The notes beneath the pieces are model-generated. The model saw only the letters and a list, made by a program, of their open reading frames with translations, was not told the DNA's origin and did no database searches. A stretch of DNA of 64,000 nt from the NCBI GenBank assembly GCA_030433805.1, contig JARUXA010000002.1, positions 248,001 to 312,000 on the forward strand, written 5' to 3'. Shown here one piece after another: positions 1 through 8,161 of the stretch. This DNA comes from Sphingomonas sp. PsM26 (GTDB lineage: Bacteria > Pseudomonadota > Alphaproteobacteria > Sphingomonadales > Sphingomonadaceae). The position numbers and the translations under genes were made by a program. Numbering within the stretch: position 1 is the stretch's first letter; each line of letters begins with the position of its first letter.

Positions 1-220
1 TGACTTCGGAGCCGAGCGCGACGACTTCGCCCATGTTCTCGTGGCCGAGAATGTCGCCCGATTCCATCGTCGGCTGGTATCCGTCGAGCAAATGCAGGTC
101 CGATCCGCAAATCGCGCAAGCGGTTACCTTGATGATCGCATCGCGCGGATGCTTGATCTCGGGGTCTGCTACGGTGTCGACGCGAACGTCACCTTTGCCG
201 TGCCAGCATAATGCGCGCAT
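1..220 (-). CDS. Zinc-dependent alcohol dehydrogenase, N-terminal part (cut by window edge)
   Basis: Only the first 73 codons are present; the gene runs off the left edge. The protein begins [17 protein letters not shown] and carries the GroES-like N-terminal fold of medium-chain zinc dehydrogenases. The catalytic-zinc ligand motifs are visible as [13 protein letters not shown] (Cys) and GHENMGEVV (His-Glu). The opening residues resemble the glutathione-dependent formaldehyde dehydrogenase/threonine dehydrogenase-like branch, but the substrate cannot be judged without the NAD-binding half. The ATG at 220 has a good ribosome-binding site (GGAG about 8 bases upstream). The next gene downstream of its start, the MFS exporter, is on the same strand but ends 177 bases away, so the two are probably separate units. 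Confidence 0.88.
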   Translation of the reverse strand, partial: MRALCWHGKGDVRVDTVADPEIKHPRDAIIKVTACAICGSDLHLLDGYQPTMESGDILGHENMGEVVALGSEV

Positions 221-397
221 TGTAGATCTCCGTTGGGGATATCGGGTCTGCCGCTGTCAGCAAACCATCCTGCACGGTTAACGAGCGGTAGGATAAAAGG
301 TCCCACGGACGTTGATGATCTACATCAGTATAGCCCGGACGATTATCCCATCGGTCGACGAATTGACCGCGATTTGCGATACTTGCCCGGAGATGAT

Positions 398-1624
398 CTA
401 TTCGTCTTGCATGCGCGGCTGGAACAACTTGCCGTTTTCGACGACCAGGATCAGCACCAGCACCGCAACACCGATCGCGAGATAGCCGATCGCGAGTGGG
501 AAGGTCGTGCCGTTGTACGATTGGCCGATCGCGGACCCGACCAGCACTGCGCCGACGCTGGTGATGAATCCCTGCACTGACGAGGCCGTCCCCGCGATAT
601 GCCCGACCGGCTCCATCGCCATCGCGCCGAAGTTCGACCCGCACAGCCCGATGCACGTCATGCTCAGCGCCTGAAACGCCATGTACGTCACCAGCGTTTC
701 GTCGCCGGCGCCGATCACCACGAGATGCAACAGCGACAGGCCGATCAGCCCGAACACCGCGACTTGCGAGATCAACCGCGTGCCGAGCCGCTCGACCAGC
801 TGGCTGTTGGCGAAGGACGCGCAGCCCATCGAGAAGGCGCACACCGCGAACAGCACGGTGAAGCGGTCGCCCGCATTGAATTCCTCGACGAAGATCTGCT
901 GCGAGGATGCGACGAACGCGATGATACCGCCGAAGGTCAGCGACGCCGCGACGGCATAGCCTGCGGAATAGCGGTTGGTCAGCGTGAGGCGATAGGAAGC
1001 GGTGAGCGTCGCGATCGAGATCGGCACGCGCCGTTCGACCGGAAGACTCTCGGGGAGCCGCGCGAACGTCCAGGCGAGCACGAACGCCGCGAACGCCGCC
1101 AGCGCGTAGAAGATGAAGCGCCACGGCCCGATCAGCAGCAGCATCTGCCCGAGGCTGGGCGCGAGGATCGGCACGAGGAAGAAGATCATCTGCGCGACCG
1201 ACAGGGTCCGCGCCATCGTGCGACCGGAGAAATTGTCGCGCACGATCGCCACCGCGAGGACGCGCGTGGCCGCCGACATCAACCCTTGCAGGATGCGCGC
1301 CCCGATCAGCGCGGGGAAGGTCGCGGAACTCGCCGCGAAGATGCTCGCCGCAACGAAGCCGAGCAGCGTGATGAGGAGGATCGGCCTGCGTCCGTAGCGA
1401 TCGGTGAGGGGGCCGTAAGCAAGCTGCCCGACTCCGAAGCCGAGCATGTAGAAGGTGATGATCCACTGCCGGTGGTTGGCGGTCGCGATCGCGAGGTCGC
1501 GGCCCATGTCGGCGAGCGCGGGGAGCATCAGGTCGACGCCGAGCGCGTTGACCGCCATCAGCGCCGCGACGAACGCCACGAATTCGTGGCGATGCATGGC
1601 TGGGGCGGGAGTGGTCGTTGTCAT
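398..1624 (-). CDS. Bcr/CflA-type MFS drug exporter
   Basis: This 408-residue protein has about 12 predicted membrane segments and the size of the drug:H+ antiporter-1 MFS family. The loop 2-3 signature is clear (GPLTDRYGRRP, about residue 72), preceded by an acidic residue in helix 1 (NALGVDLMLPAL), a pattern typical of Bcr/CflA exporters. It most likely expels a drug or small metabolite from the cytoplasm using the proton gradient; the substrate is not predictable. The ATG at 1624 is preceded by only a weak ribosome-binding site. It is transcribed away from the amino-acid permease at 1941, and the 316-base gap between them holds a REP-doublet element. Confidence 0.9.
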   Translation of the reverse strand: MTTTTPAPAMHRHEFVAFVAALMAVNALGVDLMLPALADMGRDLAIATANHRQWIITFYMLGFGVGQLAYGPLTDRYGRRPILLITLLGFVAASIFAASSATFPALIGARILQGLMSAATRVLAVAIVRDNFSGRTMARTLSVAQMIFFLVPILAPSLGQMLLLIGPWRFIFYALAAFAAFVLAWTFARLPESLPVERRVPISIATLTASYRLTLTNRYSAGYAVAASLTFGGIIAFVASSQQIFVEEFNAGDRFTVLFAVCAFSMGCASFANSQLVERLGTRLISQVAVFGLIGLSLLHLVVIGAGDETLVTYMAFQALSMTCIGLCGSNFGAMAMEPVGHIAGTASSVQGFITSVGAVLVGSAIGQSYNGTTFPLAIGYLAIGVAVLVLILVVENGKLFQPRMQDE

Positions 1625-1734
1625 GCGCGCCCGCTTAGTGTGGTGCGGCGGGATAGGCTATCTTTGTCGGTGCCTAAGCAAGAATGGAAAGGCGTGTGCC
1701 CGCCTGGCGCGTGCGGGCCCCGTTCTTCTTTGTT

Positions 1735-1839
1735 GCTTCCCCGGCGGAGGCCGGGGCCCAGTAGCGAAGGTCGATGTCATCGCGTGCCGCCACCGCCATG
1801 CACGGCTCGCGACTGGGCCCCGGCCTTCGCCGGGGAAGC
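1735..1839. repeat. REP-doublet (REPIN-like) element, family A, copy 1
   Basis: About 105 bases bounded by inverted arms, each itself a palindrome (CCCCGGC...GCCGGGG). The outer ends read GCTTCCCCGGCG and CGCCGGGGAAGC, and both arms carry GGGCCCAGT/ACTGGGCCC. Two near-identical elements lie at 18281-18385 and 36214-36318. Copy 1 sits between divergent genes (MFS at 1624 and permease at 1941) and fills most of that 316-base gap; the other two lie between convergent genes. I see no other gene or clear promoter in the gap. Confidence 0.85.
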
Positions 1840-1940
1840 GCAGAGGGGGGGCGGTTTGCTCGTCGCACCGGCAGGGCTTTCCTCCCGCGGCGATCCCGCG
1901 GTAAGGCGCTCGCCAACAATAAAACACTCCCGGGGGAAGC

Positions 1941-3353
1941 ATGGCCAGTCTGTTGCGCCGCAAGATCATCAAGACCGGTGCGGAACAGCCCGCCGAACAC
2001 CAGCTCGCACGAACGCTGTCCTGGCCGCACCTGGTCGCGCTTGGCGTCGGCGCGATCGTCGGAACCGGCATCCTCACGCTGATCGGGGTCGCTTCGGACC
2101 GAGCAGGGCCTGCGGTGTTGCTGAGCTTCGTCGTGGCGGGCGCGATCTGTGCGTGCGCGGCGCTATGCTATGCCGAGATGGCGACGATGATCCCGGCCTC
2201 GGGCAGCGCTTATACCTACAGTTATGCGGTGCTCGGCGAGATCATCGCCTGGGTGGTCGGGTGGAGCCTGATCCTCGAATATTCGCTCGTCGTCTCGGCG
2301 GTTGCGGTCGGCTGGTCGAGCTATGCGGTGCGGTTCCTGGCGGGCGTTGGGATCGTCCTGCCCGATGTTTTGACGCACGGCCCCAGCGCCACCAGCGCGT
2401 TCGGGATCAACCTACCGGCGGTGTTCATCATCGCGGTCGTTGCGGGGCTGCTTTCGCTCGGTACGCGCGAGAGCGCGCGGATCAACAGTGCGCTGGTGAT
2501 CCTCAAGATCGTCACGCTGACGCTGTTCGTCATCGTCGCGTTGCCGCATTTCGACGCGGCCAATCTGACGCCGTTCGCGCCTTATGGCTATGGCAGCGTC
2601 GCGGGCGCGGACGGCGTCAAATACGGGATGATGGGCGCGGCCGCGATCATCTTCTTCGCCTTCTACGGGTTCGACGCGATCTCGACCGCAGCGGAGGAGA
2701 CCAAGAACCCCGAGCGCGACCTGGCGATCGGGATCGTCGGGTCGATGGTCGCCTGCACGATCATCTACATCGTCGTCGCGCTCGCCGCGGTCGGCGCGGT
2801 CCATTACAGCGTGTTCGGCAAGAGCGCCGAGCCGCTGGCGTTGATCCTCGTCCAGTTGCGCCAGCCCGGTATCGCGACGATCATCGCCGCCGCCGCCGCG
2901 ATCGCCTTGCCGACCGTGCTGCTCGGTTTCCTGTACGGCCAGAGTCGGATCTTCCTGGTGATGGCGCGCGACGGTTTCCTGCCGCCCGCGCTGGCGCGCG
3001 TTTCCAAGCGCGGGACGCCCGCGCGCGTGACGATGGTGACTGCGCTGTTCGTCGCGGTGATCGCCGCGTTGATGCCGATCGACGTGATCGCGAGCCTCGC
3101 CAATGCGGGCACGCTGTGCGCGTTCGTCGCGGTGGCGGCGTGCGTGCTGGTGCTGCGGCGGCGGTCGCCGGATGCGCGGCGGCCGTTCCGGATGCCGCTT
3201 GCCTGGATCATCGCGCCGCTCGCGATCCTGGGGTGCGTCTATCTCTTCACCAGCCTGCAGGTGGTGACGCAGCTCTCATTCCTTGGTTGGAACGCCTTGG
3301 GTCTGGTGGTGTACTTCGTCTACGGCCGTGCGCGCGCGACGATGGTCGTCTGA
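1941..3353 (+). CDS. Amino-acid permease (APC superfamily, cationic amino acid transporter-like)
   Basis: A 470-residue integral membrane protein with about 12 hydrophobic segments. Near residue 36 it has the APC helix-1 signature GVGAIVGTGILTLIG, whose unwound GxG segment binds the substrate alpha-amino/carboxyl groups in this superfamily. The conserved block YAEMATMIPASGSAYTY (about residue 77) and ETKNPERDLAIGI (about residue 252) match the cationic amino acid transporter group. The ATG at 1941 follows a purine-rich GGGGGAAGC. The CDF metal transporter starts 27 bases after its stop on the same strand, so they may be co-transcribed, although no functional link is obvious. The exact amino acid is unknown. 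Confidence 0.92.
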   Translation: MASLLRRKIIKTGAEQPAEHQLARTLSWPHLVALGVGAIVGTGILTLIGVASDRAGPAVLLSFVVAGAICACAALCYAEMATMIPASGSAYTYSYAVLGEIIAWVVGWSLILEYSLVVSAVAVGWSSYAVRFLAGVGIVLPDVLTHGPSATSAFGINLPAVFIIAVVAGLLSLGTRESARINSALVILKIVTLTLFVIVALPHFDAANLTPFAPYGYGSVAGADGVKYGMMGAAAIIFFAFYGFDAISTAAEETKNPERDLAIGIVGSMVACTIIYIVVALAAVGAVHYSVFGKSAEPLALILVQLRQPGIATIIAAAAAIALPTVLLGFLYGQSRIFLVMARDGFLPPALARVSKRGTPARVTMVTALFVAVIAALMPIDVIASLANAGTLCAFVAVAACVLVLRRRSPDARRPFRMPLAWIIAPLAILGCVYLFTSLQVVTQLSFLGWNALGLVVYFVYGRARATMVV

Positions 3354-3380
3354 TCGGCGCCGGAACAGGAATAATAAACG

Positions 3381-4328
3381 ATGTCCGCTGCCAAACGAGG
3401 CGAATCCAATCTGGTGATCTTCGCCGCCCTCGCGGCGAACCTCGGCATTGCCGTGGCGAAGTTCATCGCGTCTGCGATCACCGGGTCGTCGTCGATGCTG
3501 ACCGAGGGGTTCCACTCGGTCGTCGACAGCTTCAACCAGGTCCTGCTGCTCTACGGCAAGCACCGCGGGAAGCGTCCGCCCGATACCGCGCACCCGTTCG
3601 GCTATGGTCGCGAGCTGTATTTCTGGAGCTTCGTCGTCGCGATCCTGATCTTCGGAGTCGGGGCCGGCGTGTCGATTTACGAAGGCTGGGTTCATATCGA
3701 GGAACCCGAACCGCTGCGCGACCCGCTGGTCAACTATATCGTCCTCGGCGTGGCGTTCCTGTTGGAGGGCGGATCGTGGTTCCTCGCGATCCGCGGCTTC
3801 GCGAGCGAGAACCGTGGGCGCGGGTGGTGGCAGGCCGTGCGGCGCTCGAAGGATCCGACCGGGTTCATCGTTTTGTTCGAGGATTCGGCTGCGCTTGCCG
3901 GGTTGGTCGTTGCCGGGGTGGGGGTCTGGGCCAGCCATGCGTTTGACGATCCGCGGATCGATGGGATCGCGTCGATCGCGATCGGGGTCATTCTCGCGGT
4001 CGTCGCGATGCTGCTTGCGCGCGAGGCGAAGGGGTTGCTGATCGGGGAGGGGGCCGATCCGGTGATCGTCGCGCGGGTCGAGGCGATCGTTTCGGCGTAT
4101 CCGGACATCACCGCGGTCAACCACGTCCGCACGATCCACACCGCGCCGCACAGCATCTTTGTTGCGATCAGCGCGGACTTCCGCGACTCGCTGACGCTGG
4201 GGGAGGCGGAAACGCTGATCGAGACGATCGAGACCGAGCTGAAGGCGGCGGAGCCGATGCTGTCGTCCATCTATATCCGGCCGGAGAAGAGCGAGAATGC
4301 GTCGACGCTTAGGGTGGTGGAGGAGTGA
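3381..4328 (+). CDS. Cation diffusion facilitator (CDF) transporter, ZnT9-like
   Basis: A 315-residue CDF-family protein expected to export Zn2+ or another divalent metal in exchange for protons. Helix 2 contains the metal-site pattern HxxxD (EGFHSVVDSFNQ, about residue 50). The HPFGYGRELYFWSF block and VLFEDSAALAGLVV in helix 5 resemble the eukaryotic ZnT9-like branch more than FieF. A cytosolic ferredoxin-like C-terminal domain follows (about residue 230 onward, HVRTIHTAPHSIFVAI). The last ten codons (NASTLRVVEE) form the left end of a 311-bp unit repeated in tandem downstream, so copies of this 3' end recur at about 4604 and 4917. Confidence 0.92.
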   Translation: MSAAKRGESNLVIFAALAANLGIAVAKFIASAITGSSSMLTEGFHSVVDSFNQVLLLYGKHRGKRPPDTAHPFGYGRELYFWSFVVAILIFGVGAGVSIYEGWVHIEEPEPLRDPLVNYIVLGVAFLLEGGSWFLAIRGFASENRGRGWWQAVRRSKDPTGFIVLFEDSAALAGLVVAGVGVWASHAFDDPRIDGIASIAIGVILAVVAMLLAREAKGLLIGEGADPVIVARVEAIVSAYPDITAVNHVRTIHTAPHSIFVAISADFRDSLTLGEAETLIETIETELKAAEPMLSSIYIRPEKSENASTLRVVEE

Positions 4329-4342
4329 CCTAGGCCTATTAG

Positions 4343-4448
4343 CCCCTCCCCTTCAGGGAAGGGGTTGGGGTGGGGACGTGCCGCGAATACACAGGTTGGT
4401 GTTTGCTGGACTGCCTCACCCCCAACCCCTCCCCTGAAGGGGAGGGGC
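4343..4448. repeat. REP-doublet element, family B, copy 1
   Basis: About 106 bases with outward-facing arms of roughly 33 bases in inverted orientation. Each arm is itself palindromic (CCCCTCCCC-TTCA-GGGGAGGGG) and is followed by a G-rich run TTGGGGTGGGG, or its complement on the other arm. This copy carries one imperfection (GGGAAGGGG) in the left arm. It starts 14 bases after the CDF stop codon and lies in the first unit of the tandem triplication. Confidence 0.85.
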
Positions 4449-4462
4449 TTGAGAAGAGGGTT

Positions 4463-4602
4463 CTAGCGGCGCGACCACCGGAGTGCGGCCACACCGATCG
4501 CTGCGACCACTGCGCCGTACACAGCCCATTGGGTGTGCGCGATCATGAAGCTCGATGCCGGCCAATGCACCAGCCCGAGCCCCTGACCGATCCACAAAAA
4601 GC
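4463..4602 (-). pseudogene. 5'-truncated copy 1 of the small membrane protein gene
   Basis: Reading minus strand from about 4602 to the TAG at 4463 gives [16 protein letters not shown] and ends GVAALRWSRR. This matches the last 43 residues of the intact 61-residue protein at 5084-5269. The first 18 or so codons are missing and are replaced by sequence derived from the CDF gene 3' end, so there is no proper start region. The frame is still open, and a TTG just before the tryptophan could in principle initiate, but no convincing ribosome-binding site is seen. It is best read as a by-product of the tandem duplication. Confidence 0.75.
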
Positions 4603-4655
4603 AAGAATGCAGCGACGCTGAAGGTGGCGGAGGAGGGGTGACGCTGGCCGAATAG

Positions 4656-4761
4656 CTCCTCCCCTTCAGGGGAGGGGTTGGGGTGGGGACGTGCCGCAAA
4701 TACGCACGTTGGTCTCTGCTGGACGGCCCCACCCCCAACCCCTCCCCTGAAGGGGAGGGGC
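4656..4761. repeat. REP-doublet element, family B, copy 2
   Basis: Second unit of the triplication. Same architecture as copy 1 with intact palindromic arms. The internal spacer carries CGTGCCGCAAATACGCACG, close to the spacer of copy 3. Confidence 0.85.
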
Positions 4762-4775
4762 TTGAGAAGAGGGTT

Positions 4776-4915
4776 CTAGCGGCGCGACCACCAGAGTGCG
4801 GCCACACCGATCGATGCGACCACTGCGCCGTACACGGCCCATTGGGTGTGCGCGATCGTGAAGCTCGACGTCGGCCAATGCACGACCTCGAGCCCCTGAC
4901 CAATCCACAAAAAGC
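4776..4915 (-). pseudogene. 5'-truncated copy 2 of the small membrane protein gene
   Basis: Minus-strand translation gives WIGQGLEVVHWPTSSFTI and ends GVAALWWSRR with the TAG at 4776. It matches the C-terminal 43 residues of the complete gene at 5084-5269 and of copy 1, with a few substitutions (Gly/Leu to Glu, Ala to Thr, Met to Thr, Ala to Ser). As in copy 1, the N-terminal 18 residues are lost at the junction with CDF-derived sequence. The frame has not been broken, which fits either a fairly young duplication or weak retained function. Confidence 0.75.
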
Positions 4916-4965
4916 AAGAATGCGGCGACGCTTAGGGTGGTGGAGGAGTGACGCTGGCCGAATAG

Positions 4966-5071
4966 CCCCTCCCCTTCAGGGGAGGGGGTGGGGTGGGGGC
5001 GTGCCGCGAATACGCACGTTGGTCTCTGCTGGACTGCCCCACCCCCAACCCCTCCCCTGAAGGGGAGGGGC
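4966..5071. repeat. REP-doublet element, family B, copy 3
   Basis: Third unit of the triplication, the one next to the intact small membrane gene. Left arm 4966-4998 and right arm about 5039-5071 are near-perfect inverted repeats, each with a 9-bp palindrome around TTCA/TGAA. Its position between the convergent CDF and small-gene 3' ends is probably the ancestral one. Confidence 0.85.
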
Positions 5072-5083
5072 TTGAAGAAGAAG

Positions 5084-5269
5084 TCAGCGGCGCGACCACC
5101 AGATTGCGGCCACGCCGATCGCCGCGAGGATCGCGCCGTACACAGCCCATTGGGTCTGCGCGATCATGAAGCTCGACGCCGGCCAATGCACGACCCCGAG
5201 CCCCTGACCAATCCACAGCAGCCCCATCAGCGTGGCAAGCACGCCGACAAGGGCCACCAGGGTCTTCAC
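5084..5269 (-). CDS. Small membrane protein (61 aa)
   Basis: [20 protein letters not shown] opens a first hydrophobic helix, and [19 protein letters not shown] forms a second, ending in a basic WSRR tail. This suggests a two-helix inner-membrane protein with no recognised family or catalytic motif. The start is GTG at 5269, overlapping the gltA stop in a GTGA arrangement, which implies translational coupling to citrate synthase and transcription with gltX-gltA. Two truncated copies of its 3' part lie downstream at 4463 and 4776, produced by the tandem triplication. Function is unknown; only membrane location and operon membership can be supported. Confidence 0.75.
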   Translation of the reverse strand: MKTLVALVGVLATLMGLLWIGQGLGVVHWPASSFMIAQTQWAVYGAILAAIGVAAIWWSRR

Positions 5270-6552
5270 TTACGGTCGCCGAGCGCAACGTAATCGCGCT
5301 GCGTCGGGCCGGTGTAGAGCTGCCGCGGACGACCGATCTTCTGCTCCGGATCCGAGATCATCTCGTTCCACTGGGCGACCCAGCCGACGGTGCGGGCGAG
5401 CGCGAACAATGCGGTGAACATCGTCGTCGGGAAGCCGATCGCCGAGAGGATCACGCCCGAGTAGAAGTCGACGTTCGGGAACAGCTTCTTCTCGATGAAG
5501 TACGGGTCGCTGAGCGCCATTTCCTCGAGCGCGATTGCGACGTCGAACACCGGATCGGTCACGCCGAGCTCGCCAAGCACTTCGCGCACGGTCTGCTGCA
5601 TCACGGTCGCGCGGGGGTCGTAGTTCTTGTAGACGCGGTGACCGAAGCCCATCAGGCGGAACGGATCGTTCTTGTCCTTGGCGCGCGCGATATACTCGGG
5701 GATGCGATCGACGGTGCCGATCTCGCGGAGCATGTTGAGCGCCGCTTCATTGGCGCCGCCATGCGCCGGGCCCCACAGGCAGGCGATGCCGGCCGCGATG
5801 CACGCAAACGGATTGGCGCCCGACGAGCCGGCGAGACGAACGGTCGAGGTCGAAGCGTTCTGCTCGTGATCGGCGTGGAGGATGAAGATCCGGTCCATCG
5901 CCTTTTCGACCACCGGGTTCACCACATATTCTTCCGCGGGGACGCCGAAGGTCATCTGCAGGAAGTTGCCGGTGTAGCTCAGGTTGTTCTTGGGGTGCAT
6001 GAACGGCTGGCCGATGGAATATTTATACGCCATCGCAGCGATCGTCGGCATCTTGGCGATGAGGCGATGGCTCGCGATCATGCGCTGCTGCGGATCGGTG
6101 ATGTCCGCCGAATCCTGGTAGAAGGCTGACAGCGCGCCGACGACGCCGCACATGATCGCCATCGGATGTGCATCGCGACGGAAGCCACGATAGAAGGTCG
6201 CGAGCTGTTCGTGCAGCATCGTGTGGCGGCTGATCGTGTAGCTGAACTTGTCGAGCTCGTCCTGGGTCGGCAGTTCACCGTTGAGGAGGAGGTGGCAGAC
6301 CTCCATGAAGCTCGACTGTTCGGCGAGCTGGCCGATCGGATAGCCGCGGTGGAGCAGGACGCCTTCGTCACCATCGATATAGGTGATCGCGGAATCGCAG
6401 CTTGCGGTCGAGGTGAAGCCCGGATCGTAGGTGAACATACCCGTTTGCGCATAGAGCTTACGGATATCGAGCACGTCGGGACCGACGCTGCCGTGCATGA
6501 CCTTGAGATCGAGGTCCTTGCCGGCGGCGCTCAGCTTGGCGGTGTCGGTCAT
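5266..6552 (-). CDS. gltA: Citrate synthase
   Basis: A 428-residue type II citrate synthase condensing oxaloacetate with acetyl-CoA to citrate, the entry step of the TCA cycle, in the cytoplasm. The family blocks are present: [15 protein letters not shown] (catalytic His, about residue 265), [14 protein letters not shown] (oxaloacetate-binding His) and [16 protein letters not shown] (catalytic Asp). Length and the N-terminal beta-rich domain ([18 protein letters not shown]) match the hexameric NADH-regulated Gram-negative form. The ATG at 6552 follows AAAGGA at good spacing. The gene starts 18 bases after gltX and overlaps the downstream small membrane gene, so a gltX-gltA-small gene operon is likely. 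Confidence 0.97.
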   Translation of the reverse strand: MTDTAKLSAAGKDLDLKVMHGSVGPDVLDIRKLYAQTGMFTYDPGFTSTASCDSAITYIDGDEGVLLHRGYPIGQLAEQSSFMEVCHLLLNGELPTQDELDKFSYTISRHTMLHEQLATFYRGFRRDAHPMAIMCGVVGALSAFYQDSADITDPQQRMIASHRLIAKMPTIAAMAYKYSIGQPFMHPKNNLSYTGNFLQMTFGVPAEEYVVNPVVEKAMDRIFILHADHEQNASTSTVRLAGSSGANPFACIAAGIACLWGPAHGGANEAALNMLREIGTVDRIPEYIARAKDKNDPFRLMGFGHRVYKNYDPRATVMQQTVREVLGELGVTDPVFDVAIALEEMALSDPYFIEKKLFPNVDFYSGVILSAIGFPTTMFTALFALARTVGWVAQWNEMISDPEQKIGRPRQLYTGPTQRDYVALGDRK

Positions 6553-6570
6553 CGGTTGTCCTTTCGTGAC

Positions 6571-8034
6571 TTAAGCGATCATCTGGTCGGCGATCCGACC
6601 AAGACTTTCGTCGCGCCCGAGCAGGTCGAGCACATCGAAGATTCCAGGCGAGGTCTTGCGCCCGGTGAGCGCAGCGCGCAGCGGCTGCGCGACTTGCCCG
6701 AGTTTTACCCCTGCGTCATCGGCGACCTGCCGTACCGCAGTTTCGAGGCTCTCCGTATCCCAGCGTTCGAGCGCGTCAAGCGCTGCGTGCAGCCGGGCGA
6801 GGAGCTTGGGAGCATCACCGGAAACGAGCGCGGAGGCATCCCGATCCATTTCCAGCGGGCGTTTTCGAAACAGGAAGGCAGCACCGTTCGCCAGGTCGAG
6901 CAGATCGGCCGCGCGTGGCTTGAGCGATGCCATGCTTCGGCCAAGAAGGTCGCGCTGCGCGTCCGTGGCTTTGAAATCAAGCCGATCGGCGACGAGCGCG
7001 GCAAGCCGTGCATCGTCTGCGACGCGAATGTACTGGCCGTTCAGATTCTCGAGCTTCTTGAAGTCGAACCGCGACGGCGACTTGCCGACTCCGGCGAGAT
7101 CGAACCATTCGACTGCCTGGGTACGGCTGATGATCTCGTCGTCACCATGCCCCCACCCCAGGCGCAGCAGATAATTGTCGAGCGCCTCGGGCAGCATCCC
7201 GAGTTCGTCGCGGTAATATTCGACGCCGACGGCGCCGTGGCGCTTGGACAGTTTCGCGCCGTCCGATCCATGGATCAGCGGGATGTGTGCATAAACGGGA
7301 TCGGGCCAGCCGCCTTCTATCGCATCCATTGCGCGAATGATCGGCAATTGGCGGAAAGCGTTGTTGAGATGATCGTCGCCGCGAATCACGTGCGTCACCC
7401 CCATGTCGTGATCGTCGACGACGACCGCGAGCATGTAGGTGGGCGTCCCGTCCGAGCGCAGCAGGACGAGATCGTCCAGTTCCGCATTCTGGACCGTGAC
7501 CGAGCCCTGGACGCGATCCTCGATCGTGACCGCGCCTTCGGTCGGCGCCTTGAGGCGGACGACGAACGGGCGGCTGTCGTCGGCTTCGGCGGCCTTGTCG
7601 CGCCACGGACTACGCACGCGCAGCGGCTTCTTGGCGGCTTCGGCCTCGGCGCGCATCGCGGCAAGTTCCTCGGGCGTCAGGTAGCAGCGATAAGCGTGGC
7701 CTTGTTCGACCATAAGGTGCGCGACTTCGGCGTGACGATCGGCGCGCGCCGACTGGTACACTTCGTCGCCGTCCCAATCGAGCCCGAGCCAGCGCAGCGA
7801 CGTGAGGATCGCGTCGATCGCGGGCTGGGTCGAGCGCGCACGATCGGTATCCTCGATCCGCAGCAGGAACCGTCCGCCATGATGCCGCGCATACAGCCAG
7901 TTGAACAGCGCGGTGCGCGCGCCACCGATGTGGAGGAAGCCGGTCGGCGACGGCGCGAAGCGCGTGACCACGGTGCCGGCGGAAACGTCGGGCGTGCCGT
8001 CGGTCGTTGTGGTGGTTTCAGTGATTGCGCTCAA
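6571..8034 (-). CDS. gltX: Glutamyl-tRNA synthetase
   Basis: A class I aminoacyl-tRNA synthetase that charges tRNA-Glu. The HIGH-type motif is [17 protein letters not shown], near the N terminus, and the KMSKS-type motif is [14 protein letters not shown]. Length (487 residues) fits bacterial discriminating or non-discriminating GluRS. I chose the TTG at 8034 because GGGAG lies about 9 bases upstream and the product then starts close to the conserved [12 protein letters not shown]. The in-frame ATG at 8106 adds 24 residues, has no ribosome-binding site and would crowd the divergent comEC start. The gltA start is 18 bases beyond the stop. Confidence 0.95.
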   Translation of the reverse strand: MSAITETTTTTDGTPDVSAGTVVTRFAPSPTGFLHIGGARTALFNWLYARHHGGRFLLRIEDTDRARSTQPAIDAILTSLRWLGLDWDGDEVYQSARADRHAEVAHLMVEQGHAYRCYLTPEELAAMRAEAEAAKKPLRVRSPWRDKAAEADDSRPFVVRLKAPTEGAVTIEDRVQGSVTVQNAELDDLVLLRSDGTPTYMLAVVVDDHDMGVTHVIRGDDHLNNAFRQLPIIRAMDAIEGGWPDPVYAHIPLIHGSDGAKLSKRHGAVGVEYYRDELGMLPEALDNYLLRLGWGHGDDEIISRTQAVEWFDLAGVGKSPSRFDFKKLENLNGQYIRVADDARLAALVADRLDFKATDAQRDLLGRSMASLKPRAADLLDLANGAAFLFRKRPLEMDRDASALVSGDAPKLLARLHAALDALERWDTESLETAVRQVADDAGVKLGQVAQPLRAALTGRKTSPGIFDVLDLLGRDESLGRIADQMIA

Positions 8035-8161
8035 CCGCGCATACTCCCAGACTAGAAATTCGATGGCCGGATCAGCCTGCAGCGCCCCTAGCACGCGCTT
8101 TGCCACGCTTCAAACCGGGGTGCGCTGGAGGCTGTCGCAATTTTTCGTTGCTGGACGCGGT

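Larger units (their letters stand above)
4294..5217. repeat. Tandem triplication, about 311-bp unit spanning CDF 3' end to small membrane gene
   Basis: Three head-to-tail units begin at AGAATGC at 4294, 4604 and 4917 (periods 310 and 313). Each holds the last codons of the CDF gene, a family-B REP doublet and, on the minus strand, the C-terminal part of the small membrane gene found complete at 5084-5269. Both internal junctions read CACAAAAAGCAAGAATGC, joining the small gene (GATCCACA) directly to the CDF 3' end. The ancestral arrangement was therefore CDF gene, one REP doublet and one small gene, followed by two extra copies. Units differ by scattered substitutions, so the event is not very recent or the copies have drifted. 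Confidence 0.9.

Noticed and set aside
599..3946. A 1115-codon open frame on the plus strand
   Set aside because: It runs antisense to the MFS exporter and out of frame through the permease and CDF genes; its composition (Arg/Asp/Glu/Gly-rich) is that of a high-GC shadow frame.
4343..5071. Regular palindromic repeats spaced about 311 bp, considered as CRISPR or as an origin
   Set aside because: Spacers are not unique but contain the same gene fragments; no DnaA-box cluster, dnaA or parAB gene is nearby.
6166..8055. Long plus-strand frame opposite gltX and gltA
   Set aside because: Both minus-strand genes are certain by motifs; the plus frame has no recognisable domain.
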